DNA of 64,000 bases from assembly GCF_014650715.1 (NCBI RefSeq), contig NZ_BMVM01000002.1, positions 186,001 through 250,000 of the forward strand, in the 5' to 3' direction. Of the stretch, positions 36,280 to 45,034 are shown in pieces (the stretch's first letter is position 1; every line of letters starts with the position of its first letter). Made by a program: the position numbers and the translations under genes. The DNA is from Streptomyces bluensis. GTDB taxonomy: Bacteria; Actinomycetota; Actinomycetes; Streptomycetales; Streptomycetaceae. The notes beneath the pieces were generated by a model. The model saw only the letters and a program-made list of their open reading frames with translations, was not told where the DNA came from and made no database searches.

Positions 36280-37080
36280 CTAGGGGTGCTGGCTGCTGAC
36301 GGCGACGACCTCGCCGGTCATGTAGGACGAGTACCCGGACGCCAGGAAGACGATCGCGTTGGCCACCTCCCAGGGTTCGGCATACCGCCCGAAGGCTTCG
36401 CGGGCGGTCAGCTCGGCGAGCAGTTCCGGGGTCGTCACCTTCACGAGGTGCGGGTGCATGGCGAGGCTCGGCGAGACCGCGTTGACCCGTACCCCGTACT
36501 CGGCGGCTTCCACGGCCGCGCACCGGGTCAGCGCCATGACGCCCGCCTTGGCGGCGGCGTAGTGGGCCTGTCCGGCCTGGGCGCGCCAGCCGGCCACGGA
36601 CGCGTTGTTGACGATGACTCCGCCGCGGCCGCTCACACCTGACGCACGGAAGGCCCGCAGGGCGGCCCGTATGCACCGGAACGTGCCGTTCAGCGTCACG
36701 TCCAGCACTCGCGACCACTGCTCGTCGGTCATGTCGACGAGCGGGGAGGTACCGCCGAGTCCCGCGTTGTTGACCACGATGTCGAGCCCGCCGTGCCGGC
36801 TCCGGGCAGTGTCGAAGAGCCCCCGGACCTGGGATTCGTCGGTGACGTCGCACGGCTGCGCGCCGACGGCGTGCTCGCCGAACTCCCCGGCCAGCACCTC
36901 CTCGTACTCCTTGAGCCGCCGGGTGTGCGCGTCGCTGATCAGGACCCGCGCGCCCTCCTCAAGGAACCGGCGCGCGGTGGCCCCGCCGATCCCCGCGCCC
37001 GCGGCCGCGGTGACCACCGCGGTGCGCCCTCGCAACAGTCCGTGACCGGGCACGTACGCCGGACTCTCGACGTCTGTCAT
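36280..37080 (-). CDS. ipdF: SDR-family dehydrogenase, IpdF-like
   Basis: Protein of 266 residues. NAD site VTAAAGAGIGGATARRFLEE, NNAGLGGTSPL, NNASVAG and the active-site AHYAAAKAGVMALTR. The C-terminus SSYMTGEVVAVSSQHP is close to what I know of Rv3559c. IpdF oxidises or reduces the 5-hydroxyl of hydroxy-HIP-CoA. ATG 37080 lies only 14 bp from operator 2; TAGGTT on the minus strand could be a -10, giving a very short leader. Confidence 0.89.
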   Translation of the reverse strand: MTDVESPAYVPGHGLLRGRTAVVTAAAGAGIGGATARRFLEEGARVLISDAHTRRLKEYEEVLAGEFGEHAVGAQPCDVTDESQVRGLFDTARSRHGGLDIVVNNAGLGGTSPLVDMTDEQWSRVLDVTLNGTFRCIRAALRAFRASGVSGRGGVIVNNASVAGWRAQAGQAHYAAAKAGVMALTRCAAVEAAEYGVRVNAVSPSLAMHPHLVKVTTPELLAELTAREAFGRYAEPWEVANAIVFLASGYSSYMTGEVVAVSSQHP

Positions 37081-37094
37081 AGGGCCACGCTAAC

Positions 37095-37113
37095 CTACCA
37101 AACACTTGTTAGG
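37095..37113. promoter_or_regulatory. KstR2-like operator 2 (divergent ipdF / fadE31 promoters)
   Basis: Plus strand CTACCAAACACTTGTTAGG; its complement reads CCTAACAAGTGTTTGGTAG, matching operator 1 at 16 of 19 positions. The core ACCAAACACTTGTT fits AnCAAGnnCTTGnT with one mismatch. Confidence 0.78.
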
Positions 37114-37163
37114 GAAGAATGGCAGGGAAGAACGACGACGCATGACAGCGAAGGACGGTGACC

Positions 37164-38303
37164 GTGGACCTGACGCTCTCCCGCGCCGACGAGGCGTTCC
37201 GCGCCGAGGCCCGCGCCTGGCTCGACGCCCATGTGCCGGCCGAGCCGCTGCCCTCCCTGGAGACCGAGGAGGGCTTCGCGGCGCACCGCGCCTGGGAGGC
37301 CGAGCTGGCGGCGGACCGCTGGTCGGTGGTGTCCTGGCCCGAGGAGTACGGGGGCCGGGGAGCCGACATCGTCCGCTGGCTGGTCTTCGAGGAGGAGTAC
37401 TACGCGGCGGGCGCCCCCGGCCGGGTCGGTCAGAACGGCATCAGTCTCCTCGCCCCCACGCTCTTCACCCACGGCACGCGGGAGCAGCGCGCGCGGGCGC
37501 TGCCGCCGATGGCGACGGGGCGGACGGTGTGGGCGCAGGCCTGGTCGGAGCCGGAGGCCGGTTCGGATCTGGCCTCGCTCACCTCGCGCGCGGTGCGCGC
37601 CGACGGCGGCTGGCTCCTGAGCGGGCTGAAGACGTGGTCGTCGCGGGCGGCGTTCGCGGACCGGGCGTTCGGCCTGTTCCGCAGCGAGCCGAACACCCCG
37701 AAGCCCCATCAGGGGCTCATCTACCTGATGTTCGACCTGCGCGCGCCCGGTGTCACCGTCCGTCCCATAGGCCGCCTCGACGGCAAGCCCGCCTTCGCCG
37801 AGCTGTTCCTCGACGAGGTCTTCGTGCCCGACGAGGACGTGGTCGGTGAGCCGGGCCAGGGCTGGCACATCGCCATGTCGGCGACCGCCGACGAGCGTGG
37901 GCTCACGCTCCGCTCCCCGGGCCGTTTCCTCGCGGCCGCCGACCGCCTGGCCGCGCTCTGGCGGGAGCGCGGCCGGGATCCGCTCGCCCGTGACCGCGTC
38001 GCCGACGCCCTCATCGGGGCCCGCGCCTACCAGCTCTTCACGTACGCCGCCGCCTCCCGCTCCGCCGAGGGTGAGCGGCTCGGCCCCGAGTCCAGCCTGA
38101 ACAAGGTCTTCTGGTCCGAGTACGACATCGCCGTGCAGGAGACGGCCCTCGATCTCCTGGGCGAGGAGGGCGAGCTGGCGGGCACGGACTGGTCGGAGAG
38201 CTATGTGTTCTCCCTGGCGGGCCCGATCTACGCCGGCACGAACGAGATCCAGCGCGACATCATCGCCGAGCGCCTGCTCGGCCTCCCGAAGGGCCGCCGC
38301 TAG
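37164..38303 (+). CDS. fadE31: Acyl-CoA dehydrogenase large subunit, FadE31-like
   Basis: Protein of 379 residues. ACAD fold with WPEEYGGRGADIVRW, WAQAWSEPEAGSDLASL (flavin contact), the middle domain FGLFRSEPN, and the C-terminal GPIYAGTNEIQRDIIAERLL. It resembles FadE31 more than FadE30 in the motif EEEYYAAGAPGR and in ERGLTLRSPGRF. Start GTG 37164 has AAGGA 8 nt upstream; the GTG at 37158 is too close to the ribosome site. fadE33-like gene follows immediately, consistent with an alpha2-beta2 heterotetramer. Confidence 0.88.
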   Translation: MDLTLSRADEAFRAEARAWLDAHVPAEPLPSLETEEGFAAHRAWEAELAADRWSVVSWPEEYGGRGADIVRWLVFEEEYYAAGAPGRVGQNGISLLAPTLFTHGTREQRARALPPMATGRTVWAQAWSEPEAGSDLASLTSRAVRADGGWLLSGLKTWSSRAAFADRAFGLFRSEPNTPKPHQGLIYLMFDLRAPGVTVRPIGRLDGKPAFAELFLDEVFVPDEDVVGEPGQGWHIAMSATADERGLTLRSPGRFLAAADRLAALWRERGRDPLARDRVADALIGARAYQLFTYAAASRSAEGERLGPESSLNKVFWSEYDIAVQETALDLLGEEGELAGTDWSESYVFSLAGPIYAGTNEIQRDIIAERLLGLPKGRR

Positions 38304-39275
38304 ATGCGCTTCCTCCTGACCACTGAGCAGCGGGCCTTCGCCGACTCGCTGGACGCGATGCTGACGGCCGCGGACACGCCGTCGGTGGTACGGGACTGGA
38401 GCCGCGGTGATCAGGCCACGGGCCGCGCTCTGTGGCGCCGTATCGCTCAGGCGGGGGTCTTCGCGCTGGCCGCTCCGGAGGCGTACGAGGGGGTGGGTCC
38501 GCTGCCTGTCGAACTCGCGGTCGCCTTCACGGAGTTGGGGAGGCATGCCGTTCCGGGCCCGTTGGTGGAGACCGTGACGGCGACCGTTCTGCTCACCGGG
38601 CTGGACGACCCGGGTCCCGCCAAGCGCCGGGTCCCGGCGCTGGTGACGGGCGAGTCGACGGCGACCGTGGCGCGTGCCGGGTCGTACGCCCTCGACGGGG
38701 ACACAGCCACGACCCGTCTGTCCCTGACCGCCGACGGCGCGTTGCGCCTCGCCCCCGGGCACGGGCCCGTCCGCCGCTCCCTGGACCCGGCTCGCCGCCT
38801 CACACTCCTGCTTCCCGGCGGCGAACTCCTCGCCGCCTCATCGTGCTTCGCCCACGCCCTCCTCTGGGCCCGGCTCGCCACCGCGGCGCAGGCGCTCGGG
38901 GTCGGGCTGGCGCTGCTCGACAGGACGGTGGCGTATGTGCGGCAGCGGACCCAGTTCGGCGTGCCCACAGGCTCGTTCCAGGCGGTGAAGCACCGGCTGG
39001 CCGACGCGAAGGTGGCGCTGGAGTTCGCGCGCCCGCTGGTGCTCGGCGCGGCGGTCACGCTGGACCCGGGCGATGTGGCCGCCGCCAAGGTCACCGCCTG
39101 CGAGGCCGCGTACGCGACCGCGCGCACGGCCCTGCAACTGCACGGTGCGATCGGCTACACCGCCGAGTACGACCTGTCGCTCTGGCTCACCAAAGCCCGT
39201 GCCCTGCGGACGGCGTGGGGCACGCCGGGCGAGTGCCGGGAGGTGGTCCTCAGTGGGGGTGGTCGCCGCTCGTGA
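38304..39275 (+). CDS. fadE33: Acyl-CoA dehydrogenase small subunit, FadE32/FadE33-like
   Basis: Protein of 323 residues, shorter than standard ACADs, typical of the partner subunits in actinobacterial steroid heteromeric ACADs. N-terminus MRFLLTTEQRAFADSLDAML; C-terminal RTQFGVPTGSFQAVKHRLAD and LHGAIGYTAEYDLSLWL. ATG 38304 directly abuts the fadE31 TAG, so expression is coupled. The 3' end overlaps the convergent cytochrome b gene by 26 bp. Confidence 0.86.
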   Translation: MRFLLTTEQRAFADSLDAMLTAADTPSVVRDWSRGDQATGRALWRRIAQAGVFALAAPEAYEGVGPLPVELAVAFTELGRHAVPGPLVETVTATVLLTGLDDPGPAKRRVPALVTGESTATVARAGSYALDGDTATTRLSLTADGALRLAPGHGPVRRSLDPARRLTLLLPGGELLAASSCFAHALLWARLATAAQALGVGLALLDRTVAYVRQRTQFGVPTGSFQAVKHRLADAKVALEFARPLVLGAAVTLDPGDVAAAKVTACEAAYATARTALQLHGAIGYTAEYDLSLWLTKARALRTAWGTPGECREVVLSGGGRRS

Positions 39276-40896
39276 GCTCCCGGTACTCCTCGGCGGTCGG
39301 CTTCGGGATGTGGCTGTCCGGCCCGTACATGGCGCGGGCGAGGCGCGCGCGCAGCCGCTGGGAGCCCTTGACCCGGCGGACCACGCCGTTCGCGTCGACG
39401 CGCGGCCCGGTCTCGTACGGCGGCGCCTGCTCATGCTGGGTGAGCGTGTGCAGGTGCTCCCGGGAGAGCGGCGCGTGGATCTCGACGTACTCGCCGTGCG
39501 GGAGCCGTTTGATCACGCCGGTCTCCCGCCCGTGCAGCACCTTGTCGCGGTCGCGGCGCTGCAACCCCAGGCAGATCCGCTTGGTGACGACGAAGGCCAG
39601 CACCGGCACCACGAAGAACCCGATGCGCACGAACCAGGTGATGGAGTTGATCGACAGGTGCAGATGCGTGGCCACGATGTCGTTGCCGCCGCCGATCAGC
39701 AGCACCCCGTACAGACTCAGCCAGGCCACGCCCAGCGCGGTGCGCACGGGTGCGTTGCGCGGCCGGTCCAGGAGGTGGTGCTCACGCTTGTCCCCGGTGA
39801 TCCACCCCTCGATGAACGGGTACACGGCGATGGCCAGCATGATCAGCGGGAAGAGCGCGAAGGGGATGAAGACGCCCAGGGCCAGTGTGTGGCCGAAGGC
39901 GTTGATCTCCCACCCCGGCATCACCCGGATCAGCCCCTCGGAGAAGCCGAGGTACCAGTCGGGCTGGGCGCCGGTCGTCACCAGGTCGGGCCGGTACGGT
40001 CCGAAGGCCCACACGGGGTTGATCGTCGCGATCGCCCCCATCAGCGACAGCACGCCGAAGACGAGGAAGAAGAAGCCGCCGGCTTTGGCCATGTAGACCG
40101 GCATGAACGGCATACCGACCACGGACTTCTGGTCCCGTCCGGGCCCGGGGTACTGCGTGTGCTTGTGGTAGAAGACGAGGACCAGATGGGCCACGACCAG
40201 GCCCAGCATGATCCCGGGCAGCAGCAGCACGTGGATCGGGAAGAACCGCGAGATGATGTCGTGTCCGGGGAACTCCCCTCCGAAGAGGAAGAAGGAGAGG
40301 TACGTCCCCACGATCGGGATCGACAGGATGGCGCCCTGCGCGAACCGGACGCCGGTGCCGGAGAGCAGGTCGTCGGGGAGCGAGTAGCCGGTCAGGCCGG
40401 TGATGAGGCCGAGCATCAACAGGGTCCAGCCGAACAGCCAGTTGAGCTCGCGCGGCTTGCGGAACGCACCGGTGAAGAACACCCGCATCATGTGCACCAG
40501 CATCCCGGCGACGAACACGAGCGCGGCCCAGTGGTGGATCTGCCGGATCAGCAGTCCGCCGCGTACATCGAAGCTGATCTCCAGCGTGGACTCGTACGCC
40601 CTGGTCATGATGACGCCGTTGAGGGGCTCGTACGAGCCGTTGTAGACGACCTCGACGCCGCTCGGCTCGAAGAAGAGCGTGAGATAGACGCCCGTGAGGA
40701 TCAGGATGAGGAAGCTGTAGAGGCAGACCTCGCCGAGCATGAACGACCAGTGGTCCGGGAACACCTTGCGCAGGTTGGCCTTCGCCAGCGCGTAGACCCC
40801 CAGGCGCCCGTCGGCCCAGTCCGCGAGCCGTTCCCCCGTGCCCGCCGTGGGGCCTCGTCCGCGGCCCTTCTCTCTGACCGATCGCGCGCCATCCAT
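39250..40896 (-). CDS. qcrB: Cytochrome b subunit of a bc1 complex (QcrB paralogue, orphan)
   Basis: Protein of 548 residues, actinobacterial cytochrome b. Multiple membrane helices; heme ligands lie in IRQIHHWAALVFVAGMLVHM and in PIHVLLLP with LVVAHLVLVFYHKH. The quinol-site motif is PDWYLGF (PEWY equivalent). A C-terminal soluble tail of about 110 residues is present. ATG 40896 with AGGGCGGG upstream. No qcrA, qcrC or cta gene is adjacent, so this is likely an extra copy. It borders the steroid cluster; linkage may be coincidental. Confidence 0.9.
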   Translation of the reverse strand: MDGARSVREKGRGRGPTAGTGERLADWADGRLGVYALAKANLRKVFPDHWSFMLGEVCLYSFLILILTGVYLTLFFEPSGVEVVYNGSYEPLNGVIMTRAYESTLEISFDVRGGLLIRQIHHWAALVFVAGMLVHMMRVFFTGAFRKPRELNWLFGWTLLMLGLITGLTGYSLPDDLLSGTGVRFAQGAILSIPIVGTYLSFFLFGGEFPGHDIISRFFPIHVLLLPGIMLGLVVAHLVLVFYHKHTQYPGPGRDQKSVVGMPFMPVYMAKAGGFFFLVFGVLSLMGAIATINPVWAFGPYRPDLVTTGAQPDWYLGFSEGLIRVMPGWEINAFGHTLALGVFIPFALFPLIMLAIAVYPFIEGWITGDKREHHLLDRPRNAPVRTALGVAWLSLYGVLLIGGGNDIVATHLHLSINSITWFVRIGFFVVPVLAFVVTKRICLGLQRRDRDKVLHGRETGVIKRLPHGEYVEIHAPLSREHLHTLTQHEQAPPYETGPRVDANGVVRRVKGSQRLRARLARAMYGPDSHIPKPTAEEYRELTSGDHPH

Positions 40897-41034
40897 ACGT
40901 CGTCGCCCGCCCTCCCGTCGGTTGCCCTCAGGGTGGCACGCACGGCCCACGATGTAAATGGGGGCCACTCCCCGTTTCTGATCACACGCTCACACCGCGC
41001 CCCCGGCGCTGAGGTGCCTCAGCTGCTTCTGCGC

Positions 41035-41754
41035 TTACGCCACGATGCCCTGGGCCCGTGCAGCAACCAGCCACTTCGGGAACTCACCCACCAGCCGGTC
41101 GTACAGCTGCCCGTCGGAGACCCGCCCGGGATCCGAACCGGCGTGGAAGAACCCGGCGTTGTCGACGACCCGCCTGCCCGGCACCGCCAGCTCGTCGAGC
41201 CTGCGCAGGAAATCGAACTGCTTGCTGTCCGGATCGCCGAACCCGATGAACTGCCAGAACAGCGGCAGCCGGGCCGCTTTGCACAGATACCGTTCCGCCG
41301 CGAGCTTGCTGATCGGCCCGCCGTCGGTCTGGAAGACGACGAGAGCGGGGTCCGGTGAACCGCTGTCGAGGTAGTGGTCGATGACGGCGTCCATGGCCAG
41401 GTGATAACTCGTCTTGCCCATATGCCCGAGCCCGGCCACGATGCGCTCGATACGGCCCTGGTGGTCGGCGAGGGCGATGTCGGCGACGGCGTCGACGTCG
41501 GTGGAGAAGAAGACGACGGGTACGGTCCCGTCGTCGTCGAGGTGCGCGGACAGACCGAGCACGCGGTCGGCGAGCGCCTGCACGCTGCCGTCCCGGAAGT
41601 ACGGTCGCATCGACCCGGAGTAGTCGACGACGAGGTAGACCGCCGCCCGCTGCCCGTTCAGCCCGTGCTTGGCCAGGCTGACACCGGCGGTCTTGTAGAG
41701 GCTGACGAGTGCGGGCGCGGTCTCCTCGACCTTGCTGAGGCTGATCGCGGCCAT
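41035..41754 (-). CDS. vWA domain protein (TerF-like)
   Basis: Protein of 239 residues. A von Willebrand A domain covers most of the chain, with the MIDAS motif DYSGSM (about residue 45), the Thr in GKTSYHLAMDA and the Asp in FQTDGGP. Such domains occur in the Ter/Tel stress system (TerF, TerD partners). ATG 41754 follows AAGGAG. It stands alone, divergent from the rhomboid gene; a role in tellurite or phage stress is only inferred. Confidence 0.86.
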   Translation of the reverse strand: MAAISLSKVEETAPALVSLYKTAGVSLAKHGLNGQRAAVYLVVDYSGSMRPYFRDGSVQALADRVLGLSAHLDDDGTVPVVFFSTDVDAVADIALADHQGRIERIVAGLGHMGKTSYHLAMDAVIDHYLDSGSPDPALVVFQTDGGPISKLAAERYLCKAARLPLFWQFIGFGDPDSKQFDFLRRLDELAVPGRRVVDNAGFFHAGSDPGRVSDGQLYDRLVGEFPKWLVAARAQGIVA

Positions 41755-41932
41755 GCGGACTCCTTCGGGGCTGGTACGGGACGCCGAGGCTATCGCCACA
41801 CCACCCCCTTCCCTCGCTCCGGTCACCGGCGTTCGCTATTTTGTTCGCCGCCGTATTGTGTTCGGCTCCGTATGTGTTCGCCGCCGTCCCCACCGGCTCA
41901 CCGTCAGACCCGCACACCGCAAGGAGCCGGCA

Positions 41933-42865
41933 GTGGAACCCGATTCGCCGTCCGAGTCCGCCGTCACCACCTGCTACCGCCACCCCAAGGTGGAGTGCCA
42001 CGTCCGCTGCACACGGTGCGACCGGTACATCTGCCCGGACTGCATGCGGGAGGCGGCCGTCGGGCACCACTGTGTGGAGTGCGTGCGGGAGGGAGCCCGC
42101 TCGGTCCGGGAGGCGCGCACGGCGTTCGGCGGGCGTATCACCACGGCGCCGCTCGTGACGTACGCCCTCATCGCGCTGAACGTCCTCGCCTACCTGGCCG
42201 AGGTGGTCCGCCCGGAGATACTGGACCGTTTCTCGATGCTGGGGGCGGGGCTGACCGGCCCGGACGGCGGTCACTACGTCTGGCAGGACACCTACCCCGC
42301 CGGCTTCTCGCCCGAGGGCGTCGTGAACGGCGAGTGGGACCGCCTGCTCACCGGCGCGTTCCTGCACCTTCCGCCCACCCAGGGCACGTTCGGGATCCTG
42401 CACATCGTGATGAACATGGTCACGCTGTGGAACGTGGGTCGGGTGGTGGAGTCGCAGCTCGGCCGGTCCCGCTACCTCGCCCTGTACGGGCTGTCCGCGC
42501 TGGGCGGCTCGGTCCTGGTTCTCCTCCTGGCACCCACGACGAGCACGGTGGGGGCGTCGGGCGCGCTCTTCGGCGTGAGCGCCGCGTACTACGTCCTGGC
42601 CCGCCGCCTCGGTGCCGACCCGCGGAGCGTCAACCGTTTCATGGCGGGCCTGCTCCTGTGGCTGGTCCTCTCCGCGGCGATCACCTCCTGGCAGGGCCAC
42701 CTGGGCGGCCTGCTGACGGGCTCGGCGGTGGCCCTGGCCTTCGCCTACGCACCCCGCGGCGGCCGCCGCACGCTGGTGCAGGCAGGGGCGTGCGTGGTGC
42801 TGCTGGCCGTGCTGGTGCTCCTGGCGGTGGGGATGGCGTCAGCGCTGAAGAACGGAACGGCCTGA
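41933..42865 (+). CDS. Rhomboid-family intramembrane serine protease with N-terminal zinc-binding domain
   Basis: Protein of 310 residues. The N-terminal B-box-like zinc module (about 12-50) has Cys/His pairs (CYRHPKVECHVRCTRC, CPDC, CVEC). Six or more membrane helices follow. The catalytic Ser is in GASGALFG and the His in GHLGGLL. GTG 41933 follows AAGGAG. Cleaves substrates within membranes; the substrate is unknown. The broken chitosanase gene follows 41 bp downstream. Confidence 0.92.
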   Translation: MEPDSPSESAVTTCYRHPKVECHVRCTRCDRYICPDCMREAAVGHHCVECVREGARSVREARTAFGGRITTAPLVTYALIALNVLAYLAEVVRPEILDRFSMLGAGLTGPDGGHYVWQDTYPAGFSPEGVVNGEWDRLLTGAFLHLPPTQGTFGILHIVMNMVTLWNVGRVVESQLGRSRYLALYGLSALGGSVLVLLLAPTTSTVGASGALFGVSAAYYVLARRLGADPRSVNRFMAGLLLWLVLSAAITSWQGHLGGLLTGSAVALAFAYAPRGGRRTLVQAGACVVLLAVLVLLAVGMASALKNGTA

Positions 42866-43309
42866 GTCACCCGGAGGCGCGCGAGCACCTCACGCCGGGG
42901 AGCCGGGTGCCCGCGTCCGAGCGGGCCCGCCAGGACGCGAAGGCGCGGGCCGAGGCCGAACGCGCCGCCGACGAGAAGGTGATCGCCGCGGCGCCCCCGG
43001 GCCTGGCCGCCCCCGAAAAGAAGGAACTGGCCCAGAAACTGGTGGCGAGTGCCGAGAAATCGACCCTCGACTGGCGCACCACGTACGGCTCCATCGAGGA
43101 CATCGGAGACGGCTGCGGCTACACCGCCGGCATCATCAGCTTCTGCACCGGCACCCACGACCTGCGCGTCCTGGTCGAGCGCTACACGAAGTCCCACCCG
43201 GACAACGGCCTCGCCACGTACCTCCCCGCACTGCGCGAGGTGGACGGCACGGACTCCCACGAAGGCCTCGACCCCGGCTTCACCGAGGCCTGGCGTGCGG
43301 AGGCGAACG

Positions 43310-43487
43310 CCGCCCCTACCCGTCCCATCCCGGGGCTCCGCCCCGGACCCCGCTCCTCAAGTGTCGGAGGGGCTGGATTTCCAGCCCCTCCGACACTTGA
43401 GGACGAGGCCGTTCAGGCCGACAAGCGGGGGTCTGGGGGACGGCAGCCCCCAGGTATGGGACGGGTAGGGGCGGCGGGGGCGAAAAG
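43310..43487. repeat. Long nested palindromic repeat, copy A
   Basis: Outer arms of 19 bp (43310-43328 and 43456-43474; right arm ATGGGACGGGTAGGGGCGG) enclose an inner 22-bp inverted repeat (43356-43377 and 43380-43401) with a TT turn. The right half recurs at 58112-58230 with about 90% identity by eye. The size and structure resemble a MITE or REP-like element; no transposase is encoded. Confidence 0.8.
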
Positions 43488-43488
43488 T

Positions 43489-43534
43489 GCGACGCCCACC
43501 CAACGTCCGGTCGGGGACAAAGGGTGGGCGTCGC
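43489..43534 (-). terminator. Hairpin terminator downstream of gltD
   Basis: 13-bp perfect arms GCGACGCCCACCC and GGGTGGGCGTCGC with a 20-nt loop, 40 bp beyond the gltD stop. Confidence 0.75.
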
Positions 43535-43573
43535 GTGTTCCGTACGCCGTTGTACGGGACGTCTGTCGGACCG

Positions 43574-45034
43574 TCAGACCGTCAGCGCCCGATCCGTAGG
43601 CCGGATCGGCGCCGGCAGGTCACTCGCGCCCGTGAGGAAGCGGTCCACCCCACGTGCCGCCGAGCGGCCCTCCGCGATGGCCCACACGATGAGCGACTGG
43701 CCACGGCCGGCGTCGCCCGCCACGAACACGCCCGGCACGTTGGTCTGGAAGTCGGCGTCGCGGGCGATGTTGCCGCGCTCGTCGAGGTCCAGGCCGAACT
43801 GGTCGACGAGACCGTTCTCGCGGTCCGTGCCCGTGAAGCCCATGGCGAGGGTGACCAGTTGGGCGGGGATCCTGCGCTCCGTGCCCGGCTTCTGGGTCAG
43901 CTTGCCGTCGACGAACTCGACCTCGATCAGGTGCAGCCACTGGACGTTGCCGTCCTCGTCGCCCTCGAAGTGGGTGGTCGAGACGGAGTAGACGCGCTCG
44001 CCGCCCTCCTCGTGGGCCGAGGTGACCTTGTAGAGCATCGGGAAGGTCGGCCACGGCTGGTGAGCGGCACGTTCCTCACCCGGCTTCGGCATGATCTCCA
44101 GCTGGGTCACCGAGGCGGCGCCCTGACGGTGGGCGGTGCCCACGCAGTCCGCGCCCGTGTCGCCGCCGCCGATGACCACCACGTGCTTGCCCTCGGCCGA
44201 GATCGGCGGGGCCACGTAGTCGCCCTCCTGGACCTTGTTGGCCAGGGGCAGGTACTCCATCGCCTGGTAGACGCCCTTGAGCTCGCGTCCGGGGACGGGG
44301 AGGTCACGGGCCGTCGTGGCGCCCGCGGCGATCACGACCGCGTCGTACCGCTTGCGCAGGTCCGTCGCCTTGAGGTCGCGGCCGATCTCGATGCCCGTGC
44401 GGAAGCGGGTGCCCTCCGCACGCATCTGCTCGATACGGCGGTTGATGTGCCGCTTCTCCATCTTGAACTCGGGGATGCCGTAACGGAGGAGGCCACCGAT
44501 GCGGTCCGCGCGCTCGTACACCGCGACCGTGTGACCGGCCCGGGTCAGTTGCTGGGCGGCGGCGAGACCCGCCGGGCCGGACCCGACGACCGCGACCGTC
44601 TTGCCGGACAGGCGCTCGGGCGCCCGCGCGGCGACCTCGCCGGACTCCCACGCCTTGTCGATGATCGAGACCTCGACGTTCTTGATGGTGACCGCCGGCT
44701 GGTTGATGCCCAGGACACAGGCCGACTCGCACGGCGCGGGGCACAGACGGCCGGTGAACTCCGGGAAGTTGTTCGTCGCGTGCAGGCGCTCCGACGCGGC
44801 CGCCCAGTCCTCGCGGTAGGCGTAGTCGTTCCACTCAGGGATCAGGTTCCCCAGCGGGCAGCCGTTGTGACAGAACGGGATGCCGCAGTCCATGCAGCGC
44901 GAGGCCTGCTGGGAGATGATCGGGAGCAGCGAACCGGGGACGTAGACCTCGTTCCAGTCCTTGACGCGCTCGCCGACCGGGCGGGACGTGGCGACCTCGC
45001 GGCCGTGGTTCAGGAAGCCCTTGGGATCAGCCAT
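43574..45034 (-). CDS. gltD: Glutamate synthase small subunit
   Basis: Protein of 486 residues. Transfers electrons from NADPH to GltB for glutamate synthesis from glutamine and 2-oxoglutarate. Two N-terminal Cys clusters are visible: [14 protein letters not shown] and [12 protein letters not shown] site [19 protein letters not shown] site [10 protein letters not shown]-terminal [20 protein letters not shown] 45034 overlaps the gltB stop by 8 bp, so the subunits are coupled. Confidence 0.97.
   Translation of the reverse strand: MADPKGFLNHGREVATSRPVGERVKDWNEVYVPGSLLPIISQQASRCMDCGIPFCHNGCPLGNLIPEWNDYAYREDWAAASERLHATNNFPEFTGRLCPAPCESACVLGINQPAVTIKNVEVSIIDKAWESGEVAARAPERLSGKTVAVVGSGPAGLAAAQQLTRAGHTVAVYERADRIGGLLRYGIPEFKMEKRHINRRIEQMRAEGTRFRTGIEIGRDLKATDLRKRYDAVVIAAGATTARDLPVPGRELKGVYQAMEYLPLANKVQEGDYVAPPISAEGKHVVVIGGGDTGADCVGTAHRQGAASVTQLEIMPKPGEERAAHQPWPTFPMLYKVTSAHEEGGERVYSVSTTHFEGDEDGNVQWLHLIEVEFVDGKLTQKPGTERRIPAQLVTLAMGFTGTDRENGLVDQFGLDLDERGNIARDADFQTNVPGVFVAGDAGRGQSLIVWAIAEGRSAARGVDRFLTGASDLPAPIRPTDRALTV

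Larger units (their letters stand above)
42907..43599 (+). pseudogene. Truncated GH46 chitosanase fused to a palindromic repeat
   Basis: From about 42985 to 43305 the frame matches the N-terminal half of GH46 chitosanases (KKELAQKLVASAEKSTLDW; IEDIGDGCGYTAGIISFC; YLPALREVDGTDSHEGLDP). The catalytic Glu (ASAEKS) and Asp (DIGDG) are present. The C-terminal half of the enzyme is missing, and the chain continues instead into the palindromic repeat from 43310. No signal peptide precedes it: the N-terminus is a charged Ala/Glu/Arg stretch from GTG 42907. A chitosanase gene next to gltD is known in Streptomyces coelicolor. I read this as its decayed orthologue. Confidence 0.75.
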
